Source: Bacteroides sp. (GTDB taxonomy: Bacteria > Bacteroidota > Bacteroidia > Bacteroidales > Muribaculaceae). From it: DNA of 64,000 nt. Where the stretch lies: assembly GCA_014802325.1 (NCBI GenBank), contig JAAVCK010000014.1:33940-97939 (forward strand). Reading direction: 5' to 3'. The position numbers and the translations under genes were made by a program. The notes below the pieces were generated by a model that saw only the letters and a program-made list of their open reading frames with translations, was not told where the DNA came from and did not search any database. Of this stretch, positions 17,765 to 26,093 are shown in pieces (positions within the stretch are counted from its first letter, which is position 1; each line of letters starts with the position of its first letter).

Positions 17765-19150
17765 ATGAAAATCAGAAATTTATCACTTGTCCTTGCAGCT
17801 GCGTTGAGCCTCTCTGTGCTCAACGGCTGCGGGATCTATAAGAAATATGACGTCGACGATGTCGATTCGCAGCTCGTGCGTCAGTATGCCGCCGCACTTG
17901 AGGAGCAGACCGATTCTCTCGCTTTCGGCAATCTCGGATGGCAGCAGGTGTTTACCGACCCCGTGCTCGTCGACCTCATCAACGGCGCTTTGGAAAATAA
18001 CAAGGACCTCGCCAACGCCAAACTCAACGTCGACATTGCCCACGCTCAGATGCAAGGCGCTCGCCTGAGCTACCTTCCCTCCGTGGCCTTAGCTCCCAAC
18101 GGCGCCGGCGCTTCATACGCCAATAGCGCTCTCTCGTGGAGCTATCAGATACCTCTGGCTGTGAGCTGGGAGGTCGACATATTCGGCAAGATTCTCAATA
18201 CCAAGCGCGGTGCCGAGGCAAGCTATCAGATGGCAAAAGCCTATGAGCATGCCGTACGCTCGCAGATCATCGCCGGTGTGGCCAACTGCTACTACTCGCT
18301 GTCGGCTCTCAACACTCAGCTCGAAATCTCGCGCTCCACTGCCGAACTATGGCGTCAGAGCGTGCAGGTGATGCGTGATTTGAAGGAGGCCGGACGTCTC
18401 AACGAGAGTGCCGTTGTACAGAGCAATGCCCAGTACTACAGCATCCTCGCCTCTATCACTGATCTTGAGGCTTCAGTGCATCAGCTCAACAATTCCCTCT
18501 CGCTGCTCATGAATGTCATGCCGCAGAAGTGGGATATTCCCTCAGGCGCTTCGCTCTCTGCTCCCGTGGAGTACTCCAAGACCATACCCATGACCGCTCT
18601 CGCAGCCCGTCCTGACGTGCAGGCCGCCGAAATGAGCTTCGCCGTGGCTTACTACTCCACCGCTTCAGCCCGCGCTGCTTTCTATCCCGGTGTGTCGATC
18701 ACTGCCAACGGCGGTTTCACCAACCTCCTCGGCTCTATGATAGTCAACCCCGGCGACTGGTTCCTTCAGCTCGCAGGCAGCCTCACCGCGCCGCTCTTCG
18801 CCCGCGGTCAGAATATTGCACGCCTCAAGGCTGCCAAGGCTTCGCAGCAGCAGGCGCTCAATAATTTCGAGTACTCCATCATGAGCGCTGCCGCCGAGGT
18901 GTCAAATGCCATGACCGTCTACGAAGAAGCTGTCGACAAGCAGAAGTATCTCGCCGTGCAGGTCGAGGAACTTACCAAGTCGGTCGACTACACTTCCGAG
19001 CTCCTTCTCTACGGAGGCACCACCACCTACCTTGAAGTCCTCACTGCGCAGCAGGGGCTCCTCCAGGCTCAGCTCGGCATGGTCAACTCCAATCTCACCG
19101 CTTCGCAGGCCATCATCAACCTCTATCAGGCTCTGGGCGGCGGACGATAA
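17765..19150 (+). CDS. Outer-membrane efflux channel (TolC/OprM, NodT type) lipoprotein
   Basis: 461 aa. The signal peptide ends in a lipobox (SLSVLNGCGIYKKY). Two OEP repeats are visible: the first around LINGALENNKDLANAKLNVDIA and the second around MTALAARPDVQAAEMSFAVAY, with the family's GDWFLQLAGSLTAPLFARGQ strand and the ELLLYGGTTTYLEVLTAQQ segment near the end. It is the third component of the efflux system, 23 bp downstream of the pump. Bacteroidetes usually encode these three genes in this order. Confidence 0.93.
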   Translation: MKIRNLSLVLAAALSLSVLNGCGIYKKYDVDDVDSQLVRQYAAALEEQTDSLAFGNLGWQQVFTDPVLVDLINGALENNKDLANAKLNVDIAHAQMQGARLSYLPSVALAPNGAGASYANSALSWSYQIPLAVSWEVDIFGKILNTKRGAEASYQMAKAYEHAVRSQIIAGVANCYYSLSALNTQLEISRSTAELWRQSVQVMRDLKEAGRLNESAVVQSNAQYYSILASITDLEASVHQLNNSLSLLMNVMPQKWDIPSGASLSAPVEYSKTIPMTALAARPDVQAAEMSFAVAYYSTASARAAFYPGVSITANGGFTNLLGSMIVNPGDWFLQLAGSLTAPLFARGQNIARLKAAKASQQQALNNFEYSIMSAAAEVSNAMTVYEEAVDKQKYLAVQVEELTKSVDYTSELLLYGGTTTYLEVLTAQQGLLQAQLGMVNSNLTASQAIINLYQALGGGR

Positions 19151-19183
19151 TTCTTTTTTCAGAAATCTAAAATCCCTACTATC

Positions 19184-19969
19184 ATGATAAGCGACAAAGC
19201 CTACATCGACCCCTCGGCCAAAATAGGCAAGAACGTAACCATCCACCCCTTTGCCTTCATCGACAAAGACGTGGAGATAGGCGATAACTGCAACATCCGC
19301 CCCTTCGCAAGCATCGTGCGCGGCACGCGCATGGGCGAGGGTTGTCAGGTGTTTCAGGGTGCCATTGTCGGCGCCGATCCGCAGGACTTCCGCTGGAAAG
19401 GCGGCTTCACATATTGCTTCATAGGCAATAACGTCACCATTCGCGAAAACGTCATCATCAACCGCGGCATCGCCTCCGAAGGGGGCACTCGCATCGGCGA
19501 CGGATGTTTCCTTATGGCCAACTCCCACGTGGGTCACGATTCCCACCTCAAGGGCAACGACGTGATTGGCAACGGTGTTTCCGTGGCCGGTGAAGTGGAG
19601 ATGGGCGAAAATACCATCCTGTCGTCTGGCGCCATCGTTCACGAGCGCTGCCGCATCGGCGACTGGGTAGTCGTTAAGGGTGGATGCCGCATCGGAAGCA
19701 ACGTGCCTCCTTTCGTCATCATGGCCCACAATCCCACGGCATATTTCGGTGTCAACGCCAAAGTCATGGCCAAAAACGGCTTCTCTGAAGAGACCATCAC
19801 CGAGATTGCCAAGGCATACCGCCACGTATATCAGACCGGCACCTCCGTATTCAATGCCCTTCGCCGCATCGAAGAAGACGTGCTTCCATCAGAGGAGCGC
19901 ACCAACATCATGAAGTTTATAGCCGACTGCGACCTCAAGATTGCAGCCGTGTCTAAAGACCTTTCCTGA
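19184..19969 (+). CDS. lpxA: Acyl-[ACP]--UDP-N-acetylglucosamine O-acyltransferase (LpxA type)
   Basis: 261 aa, the usual LpxA length. The N-terminal ~190 residues are a left-handed beta-helix of hexapeptide repeats (IGKNVTIHPFAFIDKDVEIG). The catalytic His is the second His of NSHVGHD (residue 118), and GADPQDFRWKG, IRENVIINRG and NPTAYFGVN match LpxA landmarks. The C-terminal helical domain follows. The enzyme acylates UDP-GlcNAc in the first step of lipid A synthesis in the cytoplasm. The gene lies 33 bp after the efflux channel without a visible promoter, away from other lpx genes, so it could be a second, paralogous acyltransferase. Confidence 0.85.
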   Translation: MISDKAYIDPSAKIGKNVTIHPFAFIDKDVEIGDNCNIRPFASIVRGTRMGEGCQVFQGAIVGADPQDFRWKGGFTYCFIGNNVTIRENVIINRGIASEGGTRIGDGCFLMANSHVGHDSHLKGNDVIGNGVSVAGEVEMGENTILSSGAIVHERCRIGDWVVVKGGCRIGSNVPPFVIMAHNPTAYFGVNAKVMAKNGFSEETITEIAKAYRHVYQTGTSVFNALRRIEEDVLPSEERTNIMKFIADCDLKIAAVSKDLS

Positions 19970-20005
19970 TAAAACTCCGCACACAAGCGACACTTGATTT
20001 TCCTT

Positions 20006-20037
20006 ATCGCGTTTCCGCCCCGGAAGCGCGATTTTTT
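20006..20037 (+). terminator. Terminator after lpxA
   Basis: ATCGCGTTTCCG pairs with CGGAAGCGCGAT (one T-G pair), loop CCC, followed by TTTTTT. Confidence 0.85.
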
Positions 20038-20081
20038 CATGTATCCCGCGTCATGAATACGTAATGAAAATATGTACACCA

Positions 20082-20175
20082 CACCTGTAGTGACGCACAC
20101 TGAGGTGCGTCCGGCGGAGCAAAACCGAGCGCCCACGGTTGCGAGTCAAAAAAGAGCCACGGAGTGGCTGTCACA
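20082..20175 (+). repeat. Composite dispersed repeat (D) with one B palindrome
   Basis: GTGACGCACACTGAGGTGCGTCCGGCGGAGCAAAACC, the GAGCGCCCACGG block, then GAGCCACGGAGTGGCTGTC. A degenerate A-like palindrome (AACCCGGGTCGCC...GGCGCCCCGGGGTT) follows at about 20250-20287. The 20176-20474 remainder has other GC palindromes but no gene. Confidence 0.7.
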
Positions 20176-20439
20176 ATGTAAGGGGATGTGTCAAAATAGA
20201 CTTTTTTCAAAAAGGAACAAGCGTCCGGCGGACGCTGATTTACGCGTAACCCGGGTCGCCGAAGCTCAGCGTAGGCGCCCCGGGGTTAAATGCCGAAACC
20301 AAAAAGGCATCCGATAGGTCACCGAATGAAAAGCAAATCAATAAGTTATATAATCGGCGTCCTGACGGACGCCAAGGTTTTCAGGCCAATAGCCGGCGAC
20401 GCCTCCACATAGCTACGGGGCGCCGGTTACGAATAACTC

Positions 20440-20463
20440 AATGCCCTGCGGGCATTCTTTTTT
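20440..20463 (+). terminator. Terminator-like hairpin within the repeat-rich gap
   Basis: AATGCCC-TGC-GGGCATT followed by CTTTTTT. It has no obvious upstream gene on this strand, so it may be a relic or act on read-through from lpxA. Confidence 0.6.
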
Positions 20464-20514
20464 CGACACAGCCTCCTACATGAGCGAGGCTTGATTCAAC
20501 GAAATACCATATGA

Positions 20515-20556
20515 TTAGCCCGGGCTACCGACGAAAAAATCGGTGGCCCGGGCTAA
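20515..20556 (-). terminator. Hairpin downstream of the tyrS fragment
   Basis: TTAGCCCGGGC-TACCGA pairs with TCGGTG-GCCCGGGCTAA; the second copy lies behind intact tyrS. There is no U-tract after it on the minus strand, so termination is likely but not certain. Confidence 0.55.
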
Positions 20557-20572
20557 AATATCTGATGTCAGA

Positions 20573-20802
20573 TTACACTGCGGTGATCAGATAGTAATTT
20601 TTCTTGCCGCGCTGCACGAGGATATATTTATCGTTGAGCAGCATGGCCGTTGACGATTCGGCATAGGGGTCGGTGACCTTCTCTTTATTGATCGACACAC
20701 CGCCGCCCTGTACCATCTTGCGCATCTCGCCCTTCGAGGGGAACACGGCTGCATGCTCGGTCAGAAGATCGGCCAGTTTCACGCCCTCTTCCAGAGCCTT
20801 GC
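20573..20802 (-). pseudogene. Truncated tyrS 3' fragment (S4 RNA-binding domain)
   Basis: The reading frame encodes the last ~75 residues of tyrosyl-tRNA synthetase, ending LITAV where the intact gene ends LLTAV. It covers the S4-like domain ([20 protein letters not shown]) but lacks the catalytic domain and any start signal. It lies past the AT-rich island from intact tyrS and in the same orientation. It looks like the 3' end of tyrS displaced or duplicated when the island arrived. Confidence 0.9.
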
Positions 20803-20952
20803 TAGTTTTCTATTTTGAGTCACGATAATGGTTATTCACTTAAAATGGACTTTTTACCCTTTGTACAGACGTTGTTTTAACATAATATTAATTTCAATTC
20901 GTATGCTATTTTGTGGAATACGTTATAATTATTAAAATTTTTATCAATTTTA

Positions 20953-20984
20953 TTTGTAATTATATAATTTTTAAATTAAATTTG
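20953..20984 (+). promoter_or_regulatory. Promoter TTTG-N20-TAAATTTG for the island lipoprotein
   Basis: TTTG at 20953-20956 and TAAATTTG at 20977-20984, with the AT-rich context typical of strong Bacteroidetes promoters. It lies 32 bp before the ATG at 21016. Confidence 0.75.
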
Positions 20985-21015
20985 CAGAAGTATTAACTGC
21001 TAAATAACTGTAATT

Positions 21016-21783
21016 ATGAAAAACCTTTATTTTTGTATCGTTTTTACAATGCTTATTTTTTCTTCTTGTTCCAAAGACGATTTATCTTTAGTTGATTCGT
21101 TAGATTCTGCTAGAGAATTGTACGAAGAATTAAGTAATTTTACTCCGGGTTCAATATTAACAACAGAGCCTACTAGTCGAGCTTTAGATATTAACAACCG
21201 GAATTTTATAGCATTCTCACAAGAAGAAATAGAATACCTTTCTTCCCTGGACCAGAAGAACTTTGTATTAGAACGAGAAACTTTATTTATAAATTCAAAT
21301 TTTAAAGAAGAATACGTATAGGCATATTTAGATTCAATTTCCGTAGTGAACAGACTTAGTATAGGTATCACTTTGGGAGGACCCAAAGAGGTAGAGAAAT
21401 TGGAATCGTTTATGGTAAGTTATATGGATAGTGATGGGGGTTGGGAAAATGTTGAACCTTATCTTCTTGGTATTAGATCTAAAAAAGCGCAGCAAGTATA
21501 TGTTAAGATAGCAGTATATATAGATAAGTCCGCCAAGCCAATAATCAGTGAGTTATTTAATAGAGAAGTATTAGGTGATGTTAGTGAAGATAGAGGTCTG
21601 TGCGAGATGGCTGCAATGGCTCGATTAGCATCTTTGGGTATAGATATGAAAGTTAGTGAAATGGTTGACGCAATGACTGGCGGCGGAGGCGGTGCGCTAG
21701 AAGGACTAGAATTGATAGCTGGAGCTGCTTCTTTGCTGCATATATGGCTTGATTATGAAATATGTAAAGGAAGATGGCATTAA
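21016..21783 (+). pseudogene. Lipoprotein gene interrupted by an in-frame TAG
   Basis: The ORF track lists two ORFs (21016-21321 and 21346-21783), but both lie in the same frame. The only break is TAG at 21319-21321 (FKEEYV-stop-AYLDSISVV), with the frame open on both sides, so this is one 255-codon gene with a nonsense codon. The N-terminus is a lipoprotein signal (MLIFSSCSKDD). The C-terminus is Gly-rich and hydrophobic (DAMTGGGGGALEGLELIAGA) and ends in LDYEICKGRWH. GC content and codon choice (TTA, AGA, ATA) differ strongly from the flanking genes. Family not recognised. Alternatives are two separate products or suppression of the TAG. Confidence 0.7.
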
Positions 21784-21796
21784 TAAATTTTTAATT

Positions 21797-22075
21797 ATGG
21801 AAAATTCAAATTTAACTATTCCCAAATGGGTTAAATGGCTACTTGCCCCGATAGTGGGAGCGATGGTGTATTGTGGAATTATACACTCCATGCCCGGCTA
21901 CATACTGATTTTTATGCTCGCGTGGTTTGTAATATATGCATGCGTGGCGAGCTACTATTTATATAAAAATCACCAGACCAAAGCTATCATCGGCCTTTGG
22001 ATAGTACTGATTGTATTCGTTGGCACATTCATTTTCAATGCCTACGGCGTAAATAAGCTATTGGGTGTCGAATAA
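21797..22075 (+). CDS. Small multi-span membrane protein in the AT-rich island
   Basis: 92 aa from the ATG at 21797, 13 bp after the interrupted lipoprotein gene; the track's earlier start at 21749 overlaps that gene. Three hydrophobic segments are visible (WLLAPIVGAMVYCGIIHSM, YILIFMLAWFVIYACVASYY, AIIGLWIVLIVFVGTFIFNA). Function not recognised. Its position after a secreted protein with a hydrophobic Gly-rich tail resembles effector/immunity pairs, but nothing in the sequence proves that. Confidence 0.7.
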   Translation: MENSNLTIPKWVKWLLAPIVGAMVYCGIIHSMPGYILIFMLAWFVIYACVASYYLYKNHQTKAIIGLWIVLIVFVGTFIFNAYGVNKLLGVE

Positions 22076-22083
22076 CGAAAATT

Positions 22084-22226
22084 TTTGTACCACCACTGTA
22101 TGGACGCACACTGGGGTGCGTCCGGCCTCGTAATCGGCTTGCCGCTTCGCTACGCGAAGAATGGCGCATGTCCGCGGCTGCGAAAAATTACCCTTTTGCT
22201 CTGCCGGGCGCTCCTTCGGAAGCGCC
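22084..22226 (-). repeat. Composite dispersed repeat (D/C)
   Basis: GGACGCACACTGGGGTGCGTCCGGC, then CTTGCCGCTTCGCTACGCGAA, then GGGCGCTCCTTCGGAAGCGCCCC. It ends exactly where the tyrS direct repeat begins (22227), so the island boundary coincides with this repeat. Confidence 0.75.
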
Positions 22227-22554
22227 CCTACATGAGCGAGGCTTGATTCAACGAAATACCATATGATTAGCCCGGGCTACCGACGAAAAAATCGGTGGCC
22301 CGGGCTAAAATATCTGATGTCAGATTACACTGCGGTGAGCAGATAGTAATTTTTCTTGCCGCGCTGCACGAGGATATATTTATCGTTGAGCAGCATGGCC
22401 GTTGACGATTCGGCGTAGGGGTCGGTGACCTTCTCTTTATTGATCGACACACCGCCGCCCTGCACCATCTTGCGCATCTCGCCCTTCGAGGGGAACACGG
22501 CTGCATGCTCGGTCAGAAGATCGGCCAGTTTCACGCCCTCTTCCAGAGCCTTGC
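22227..22554. repeat. Direct repeat, inner copy: 3' end of intact tyrS plus hairpin
   Basis: Partner of 20475-20802 at a constant offset of 1752 bp. It includes the hairpin at 22267-22308 and the last ~75 codons of the intact gene. Confidence 0.9.
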
Positions 22555-23617
22555 GGGGAATCTCAAAGCGGGGCACACCGTCCATCACCTGAAGAAGAGT
22601 CTCTTCGTCGATGCGGTGGAGAATCTCGCCGGCCTTGTTGGAAAACAGGATTTGCGATGCCTCCACAGCGGCCTCGTAATCCTCGCGCGAGTGAACGAGC
22701 ACTGTGATTTCCTCGGCCAGACGGCGCTGAAGGGCGCGGCTGCCGGGATCGGCTTCCTGCTGACGGGCCAGCTCGTCGATCTCCTCGCGGCTGAGCGTGG
22801 TGAAGATCTTGATGTATTTCAGCGCGTCGTCGTCGCTCACATTTAGCCAGAACTGATAGAACTTGTAGGGCGACGTATAGCGCGGGTCAAGCCATACATT
22901 GCCGCTCTCCGTCTTGCCGAACTTACCGCCGTCGGCCTTGGTGATGAGCGGGCAGGTCAGAGCATAAGCCTCACCTCCGGCAGTGCGGCGTATAAGCTCG
23001 GTGCCGGTGGTGATGTTGCCCCACTGATCCGAGCCGCCCAGTTGCAGACGGCAGTTTTTCTCCTTGTATAGATGCAGGAAGTCATAGCCCTGGCAGAGCT
23101 GGTAGCTGAACTCGGTGAACGACATACCCTCGCGCGACTCGCCCGAGAGACGCTTCTTTACCGAATCCTTGGCCATCATGTAGTTCACGGTGATGTGCTT
23201 GCCGATATCGCGGATGAAGTCGAGAAATGTGAAGTTTTTCATCCAGTCATAGTTGTTGACCATCTCGGCAGCGTTGGGCGCATCGCTTTCAAAGTCGAGA
23301 AACTTCGAGAGCTGCTTCTTGATGGCCTCCTGATTGTGGCGCAGCGTCTCCTCGTCGAGCAGCTTGCGCTCCTGGCTCTTCATCGAGGGGTCGCCTATCA
23401 TACCGGTGGCGCCGCCTATGAGTGCCAGCGGCTTGTGGCCGGCGCGCTGGAAGTGGCGGAGCATCATCACACCCACCAGGTGGCCTATGTGCAGTGAGTC
23501 GGCCGTAGGGTCGATGCCCAGATAGGCCGTGGTCATTTCTTTTTTGAGTTGTTCTTCAGTGCCGGGCATCATCTGGTGGATCATGCCGCGCCACGTGAGT
23601 TCTTCAATAAAGTCCAT
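22325..23617 (-). CDS. tyrS: Tyrosyl-tRNA synthetase
   Basis: 430 aa, normal for bacterial TyrRS. Class I signatures: HIGH at 43-46 (SLHIGHLVG) and KFGKT at 232-236, which fills the KMSKS position; the GSDQWGN tyrosine/ATP site is at 195-201. The C-terminal S4 domain (about 360-430) binds the tRNA. It charges tRNA-Tyr in the cytoplasm. Its 3' end is duplicated at 20573-20802. It is the last gene after aspartate aminotransferase and GH43 on the same strand, 33 bp from GH43, so probably transcribed with them. Confidence 0.97.
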   Translation of the reverse strand: MDFIEELTWRGMIHQMMPGTEEQLKKEMTTAYLGIDPTADSLHIGHLVGVMMLRHFQRAGHKPLALIGGATGMIGDPSMKSQERKLLDEETLRHNQEAIKKQLSKFLDFESDAPNAAEMVNNYDWMKNFTFLDFIRDIGKHITVNYMMAKDSVKKRLSGESREGMSFTEFSYQLCQGYDFLHLYKEKNCRLQLGGSDQWGNITTGTELIRRTAGGEAYALTCPLITKADGGKFGKTESGNVWLDPRYTSPYKFYQFWLNVSDDDALKYIKIFTTLSREEIDELARQQEADPGSRALQRRLAEEITVLVHSREDYEAAVEASQILFSNKAGEILHRIDEETLLQVMDGVPRFEIPRKALEEGVKLADLLTEHAAVFPSKGEMRKMVQGGGVSINKEKVTDPYAESSTAMLLNDKYILVQRGKKNYYLLTAV

Positions 23618-23650
23618 AGTTATGAGTTGTAATGTTGTATTTTTGTTTGA

Positions 23651-24700
23651 TTATTTCTTCTTGCCGCCGTCTATGGTCACGATATTGCCGTCGGGCAGAT
23701 GGGTGAGAGGAGTGACTTTCATGGAGCGGAGCGACGAGCGGCCGCCCGAGGGAGCACTGTCGTGGTAAAAGAGATACCACTTGCCGTCCACTTCCACCAC
23801 CGACTGGTGGGTGGTCCATCCCGTCACGGGGGTGAGTATCGTGCCGCCGTACACAAACGGTCCGTAAGGACTGTCGGCCGTGGCATAGCATATCAGGTGC
23901 GACGAGCCGGTGGAGTAGGTGAGATAATACTTGTCGCCATAGCGGTGTATCCACGGTGCCTCGAAGTAGCGCCGGGGATCCGACTCAAGCATGCGGTTGC
24001 CCAGCGAGTCGGTTATCACTACGTGGCGGGGCTGCTCGGCCAGCTGCTTCATGTCGGGCGTGAGCTTAGCCACGCGAGGCCCGAAAGCGAGGTCGTCTTT
24101 GGCAGGGCGGGGCGCCATCTCGCGCAATATATTGTTGTCGTCATAGCGCTGATTCTGGCCACCGTTCAGACCGCCGAAATACAGATAATAGTCATCGCCG
24201 TCGCGATACACGGCCGGGTCGATACTGTAGCTGCCGCGTATCGGGTCGGGCTCGGCCTTAAACGGTCCGGCAGGCGAGTCGGCCGTGGCCACGCCTATGC
24301 GGAAAAGGCCGTTATAGTCCTTAGCCGAGAAATATAGATAATACTTGCCGTCCTTCTCGGCCACATCCGTGGCCCACATCTGCCGCGCCACCCAGGGCAC
24401 ATCGTCGATCGACAGTATAGCGCCGTGGTCGGTCACCTCGGCTGTCATAGGGTCGCCCGTGAGCGAAAATGCGTGATAGTCGCGCATGTCGTAGTGCGCG
24501 CCGTCTGAAGCGTCGGTCACCGGCGAGTCCCAGTCGTGTGAAGTGTAGATATACACCTTGCCGTCAAACACGTGCGCGGCCGGATCGGCCATATAGTCGG
24601 CCGGCCATAGATAGCGTGACTCCTGCACTGCGGGCTCTGCGGCCGACGCCGCAGCAGCTATGAGCGCCACCGACGGGAGAAGAGCGTTTAATAATTTCAT
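23651..24700 (-). CDS. Glycoside hydrolase family 43 protein (secreted)
   Basis: 349 aa. Signal peptide MKLLNALLPSVALIAAAASA. The five-bladed propeller family's three acidic residues can be placed: catalytic base Asp in MADPAAHVFDGKVYIY, the Asp in YSIDPAVYRDGDDYYLY, and the acid Glu in YFEAPWIHRYGDKYYL. GH43 enzymes remove xylose or arabinose units from plant polysaccharides; the precise substrate is open. It is unusually placed between aspartate aminotransferase and tyrS rather than in a polysaccharide-utilisation locus. Confidence 0.9.
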   Translation of the reverse strand: MKLLNALLPSVALIAAAASAAEPAVQESRYLWPADYMADPAAHVFDGKVYIYTSHDWDSPVTDASDGAHYDMRDYHAFSLTGDPMTAEVTDHGAILSIDDVPWVARQMWATDVAEKDGKYYLYFSAKDYNGLFRIGVATADSPAGPFKAEPDPIRGSYSIDPAVYRDGDDYYLYFGGLNGGQNQRYDDNNILREMAPRPAKDDLAFGPRVAKLTPDMKQLAEQPRHVVITDSLGNRMLESDPRRYFEAPWIHRYGDKYYLTYSTGSSHLICYATADSPYGPFVYGGTILTPVTGWTTHQSVVEVDGKWYLFYHDSAPSGGRSSLRSMKVTPLTHLPDGNIVTIDGGKKK

Positions 24701-24728
24701 ATATATGAAGATCTTAAGGTGTATCTAC

Positions 24729-25928
24729 TTATTTCAGAGCTGCCACAGCTGCGCGTATGCGCGACATGGCGGTGCGGATATTGTCGTCGCTCGTGGCATA
24801 CGACAGGCGCAGATAGCCCTGCATACCGAACGCGGCGCCGTCCACGGTGGCCACGTGAGCCTCTTCGAGCAGATACATGGCCAGCTCGCCCGAAGTGTGG
24901 ATCACACTGCCGCGGGGAGTGGTGCGTCCCAGCAGACCGGTCACGCGGGGGAAGAGATAAAATGCTCCCTGAGGCACATTCACCGTCCAGCCCTCGATCT
25001 GTCGGGCCAGTTCCACTATCAGGTCGCGGCGGCGGCGGAATGCCTCACACATCTCGCGCACACAATCCTGCGGGCCGTTGTAGGCAGCTTCGGCGGCCTT
25101 CTGGGCTATCGACGAGGCATTGCTTGAATACTGACCCTGGAGCTTCGACACGGCCTTGGCTATGGGCAGCGGAGCGGCGCAGTAGCCTATGCGCCATCCG
25201 GTCATGGCATATGCCTTTGACACGCCGTTGACTATTATGGTGCGTCCGGCTATTTCGGGGAATGAGCCGAGCGAGGTGAATCCGTCGGTGAAATTGATAT
25301 GCTCATAGATTTCGTCGGCCAGCACCATCACCTGAGGATAGTCTTTCAGCACATCCACCAGTGCGCGCAGTTCGGCGGGGGAGTATACGCTGCCGGTGGG
25401 ATTTGACGGCGAGCATAGCATCACCATCACGGTGCGCGGCGTGATGGCAGCCCGCAGCTGCTCGGGTGTGATCTTGAAGTCGCGCGAGATGTTGGCCCTG
25501 ATCTCCACGGGCACACCTTCGGCCAGTTTCACCATCTCCACATAGCTCACCCATGCAGGCATCGGTATTATCACCTCGTCGCCGCGGTTGACGGTGGCGA
25601 GTATCACATTACACAGAGCCTGCTTCGCACCGTTGCCCACCACGATCTGCTCGGGGGCGAATTGCAGGCCGTTTTCGTCGCGCAGCTTGCGGCAGATGGC
25701 CTCGCGCAGCGACATGAAGCCCGGCACCGGGGTGTAGAATGTAAAGTTGTCGTCGATCGCCTTCTTGGCTGCATGCTTGATATGATGCGGCGTGGGGAAG
25801 TCAGGTTCTCCCACCGACATATTGATCACATCTACGCCGGCGGCACGGAGTTCATTGCTTTTTTGCGACATGGCAAGTGTGGCCGATACGGCCAGCGACT
25901 TGACGCGGTCAGATATATGAGTATTCAT
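24729..25928 (-). CDS. Aspartate aminotransferase (class I, type Ib)
   Basis: 399 aa. Fold-type I PLP enzyme: N-terminal INMSVGEPDFPTPHHIKHA, cofactor-contacting CSPSNPTGSVYS and DEIYEHI, Schiff-base lysine in VNGVSKAYAMTGWRIGY, and the arginine in YLRLSYATS that binds the substrate carboxylate. It transfers the amino group between aspartate and 2-oxoglutarate. It heads the aspartate aminotransferase-GH43-tyrS run and has its own promoter. Related aminotransferases of similar sequence can act on other amino acids. Confidence 0.93.
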   Translation of the reverse strand: MNTHISDRVKSLAVSATLAMSQKSNELRAAGVDVINMSVGEPDFPTPHHIKHAAKKAIDDNFTFYTPVPGFMSLREAICRKLRDENGLQFAPEQIVVGNGAKQALCNVILATVNRGDEVIIPMPAWVSYVEMVKLAEGVPVEIRANISRDFKITPEQLRAAITPRTVMVMLCSPSNPTGSVYSPAELRALVDVLKDYPQVMVLADEIYEHINFTDGFTSLGSFPEIAGRTIIVNGVSKAYAMTGWRIGYCAAPLPIAKAVSKLQGQYSSNASSIAQKAAEAAYNGPQDCVREMCEAFRRRRDLIVELARQIEGWTVNVPQGAFYLFPRVTGLLGRTTPRGSVIHTSGELAMYLLEEAHVATVDGAAFGMQGYLRLSYATSDDNIRTAMSRIRAAVAALK

Positions 25929-25947
25929 CGGTAATAAAAATTTTCTA

Positions 25948-25955
25948 CAAAGATA
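25948..25955 (-). promoter_or_regulatory. -7 box TATCTTTG for the aminotransferase gene
   Basis: TATCTTTG on the minus strand, 19 bp before the start codon. Confidence 0.65.
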
Positions 25956-26037
25956 GCAAGAATTATTGAATATTCCGCGCGATTATTTCCACGCTAAAAT
26001 TTGGACCGGCGTAGCACGTAATCTGACGAAAATTCAC

Positions 26038-26045
26038 TAAATTTG
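26038..26045 (+). promoter_or_regulatory. -7 box TAAATTTG for pheS-nth
   Basis: TAAATTTG followed by a ~45-nt leader that contains a small CCCCG-T-CGGGG hairpin. A second, weaker TTAATTTG lies at 26075-26082. Confidence 0.6.
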
Positions 26046-26093
26046 CAGTGTGTTACCCCGTCGGGGCTACGTTAATTTGCAATATTCATAGCT

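Larger units (their letters stand above)
20475..20802. repeat. Direct repeat, outer copy: tyrS 3' end plus downstream hairpin
   Basis: About 328 bp nearly identical to 22227-22554 (three mismatches noted). The two copies flank about 1.4 kb that is mostly AT-rich. Identity stops sharply after GAGCCTTGC at 20802, inside the tyrS reading frame. Confidence 0.9.

Noticed and set aside
21319-21321. TAG as a recoded amino acid (e.g. pyrrolysine)
   Set aside because: No recoding machinery or structured element is visible, and other genes here end normally in TAA or TGA; a nonsense mutation is simpler.
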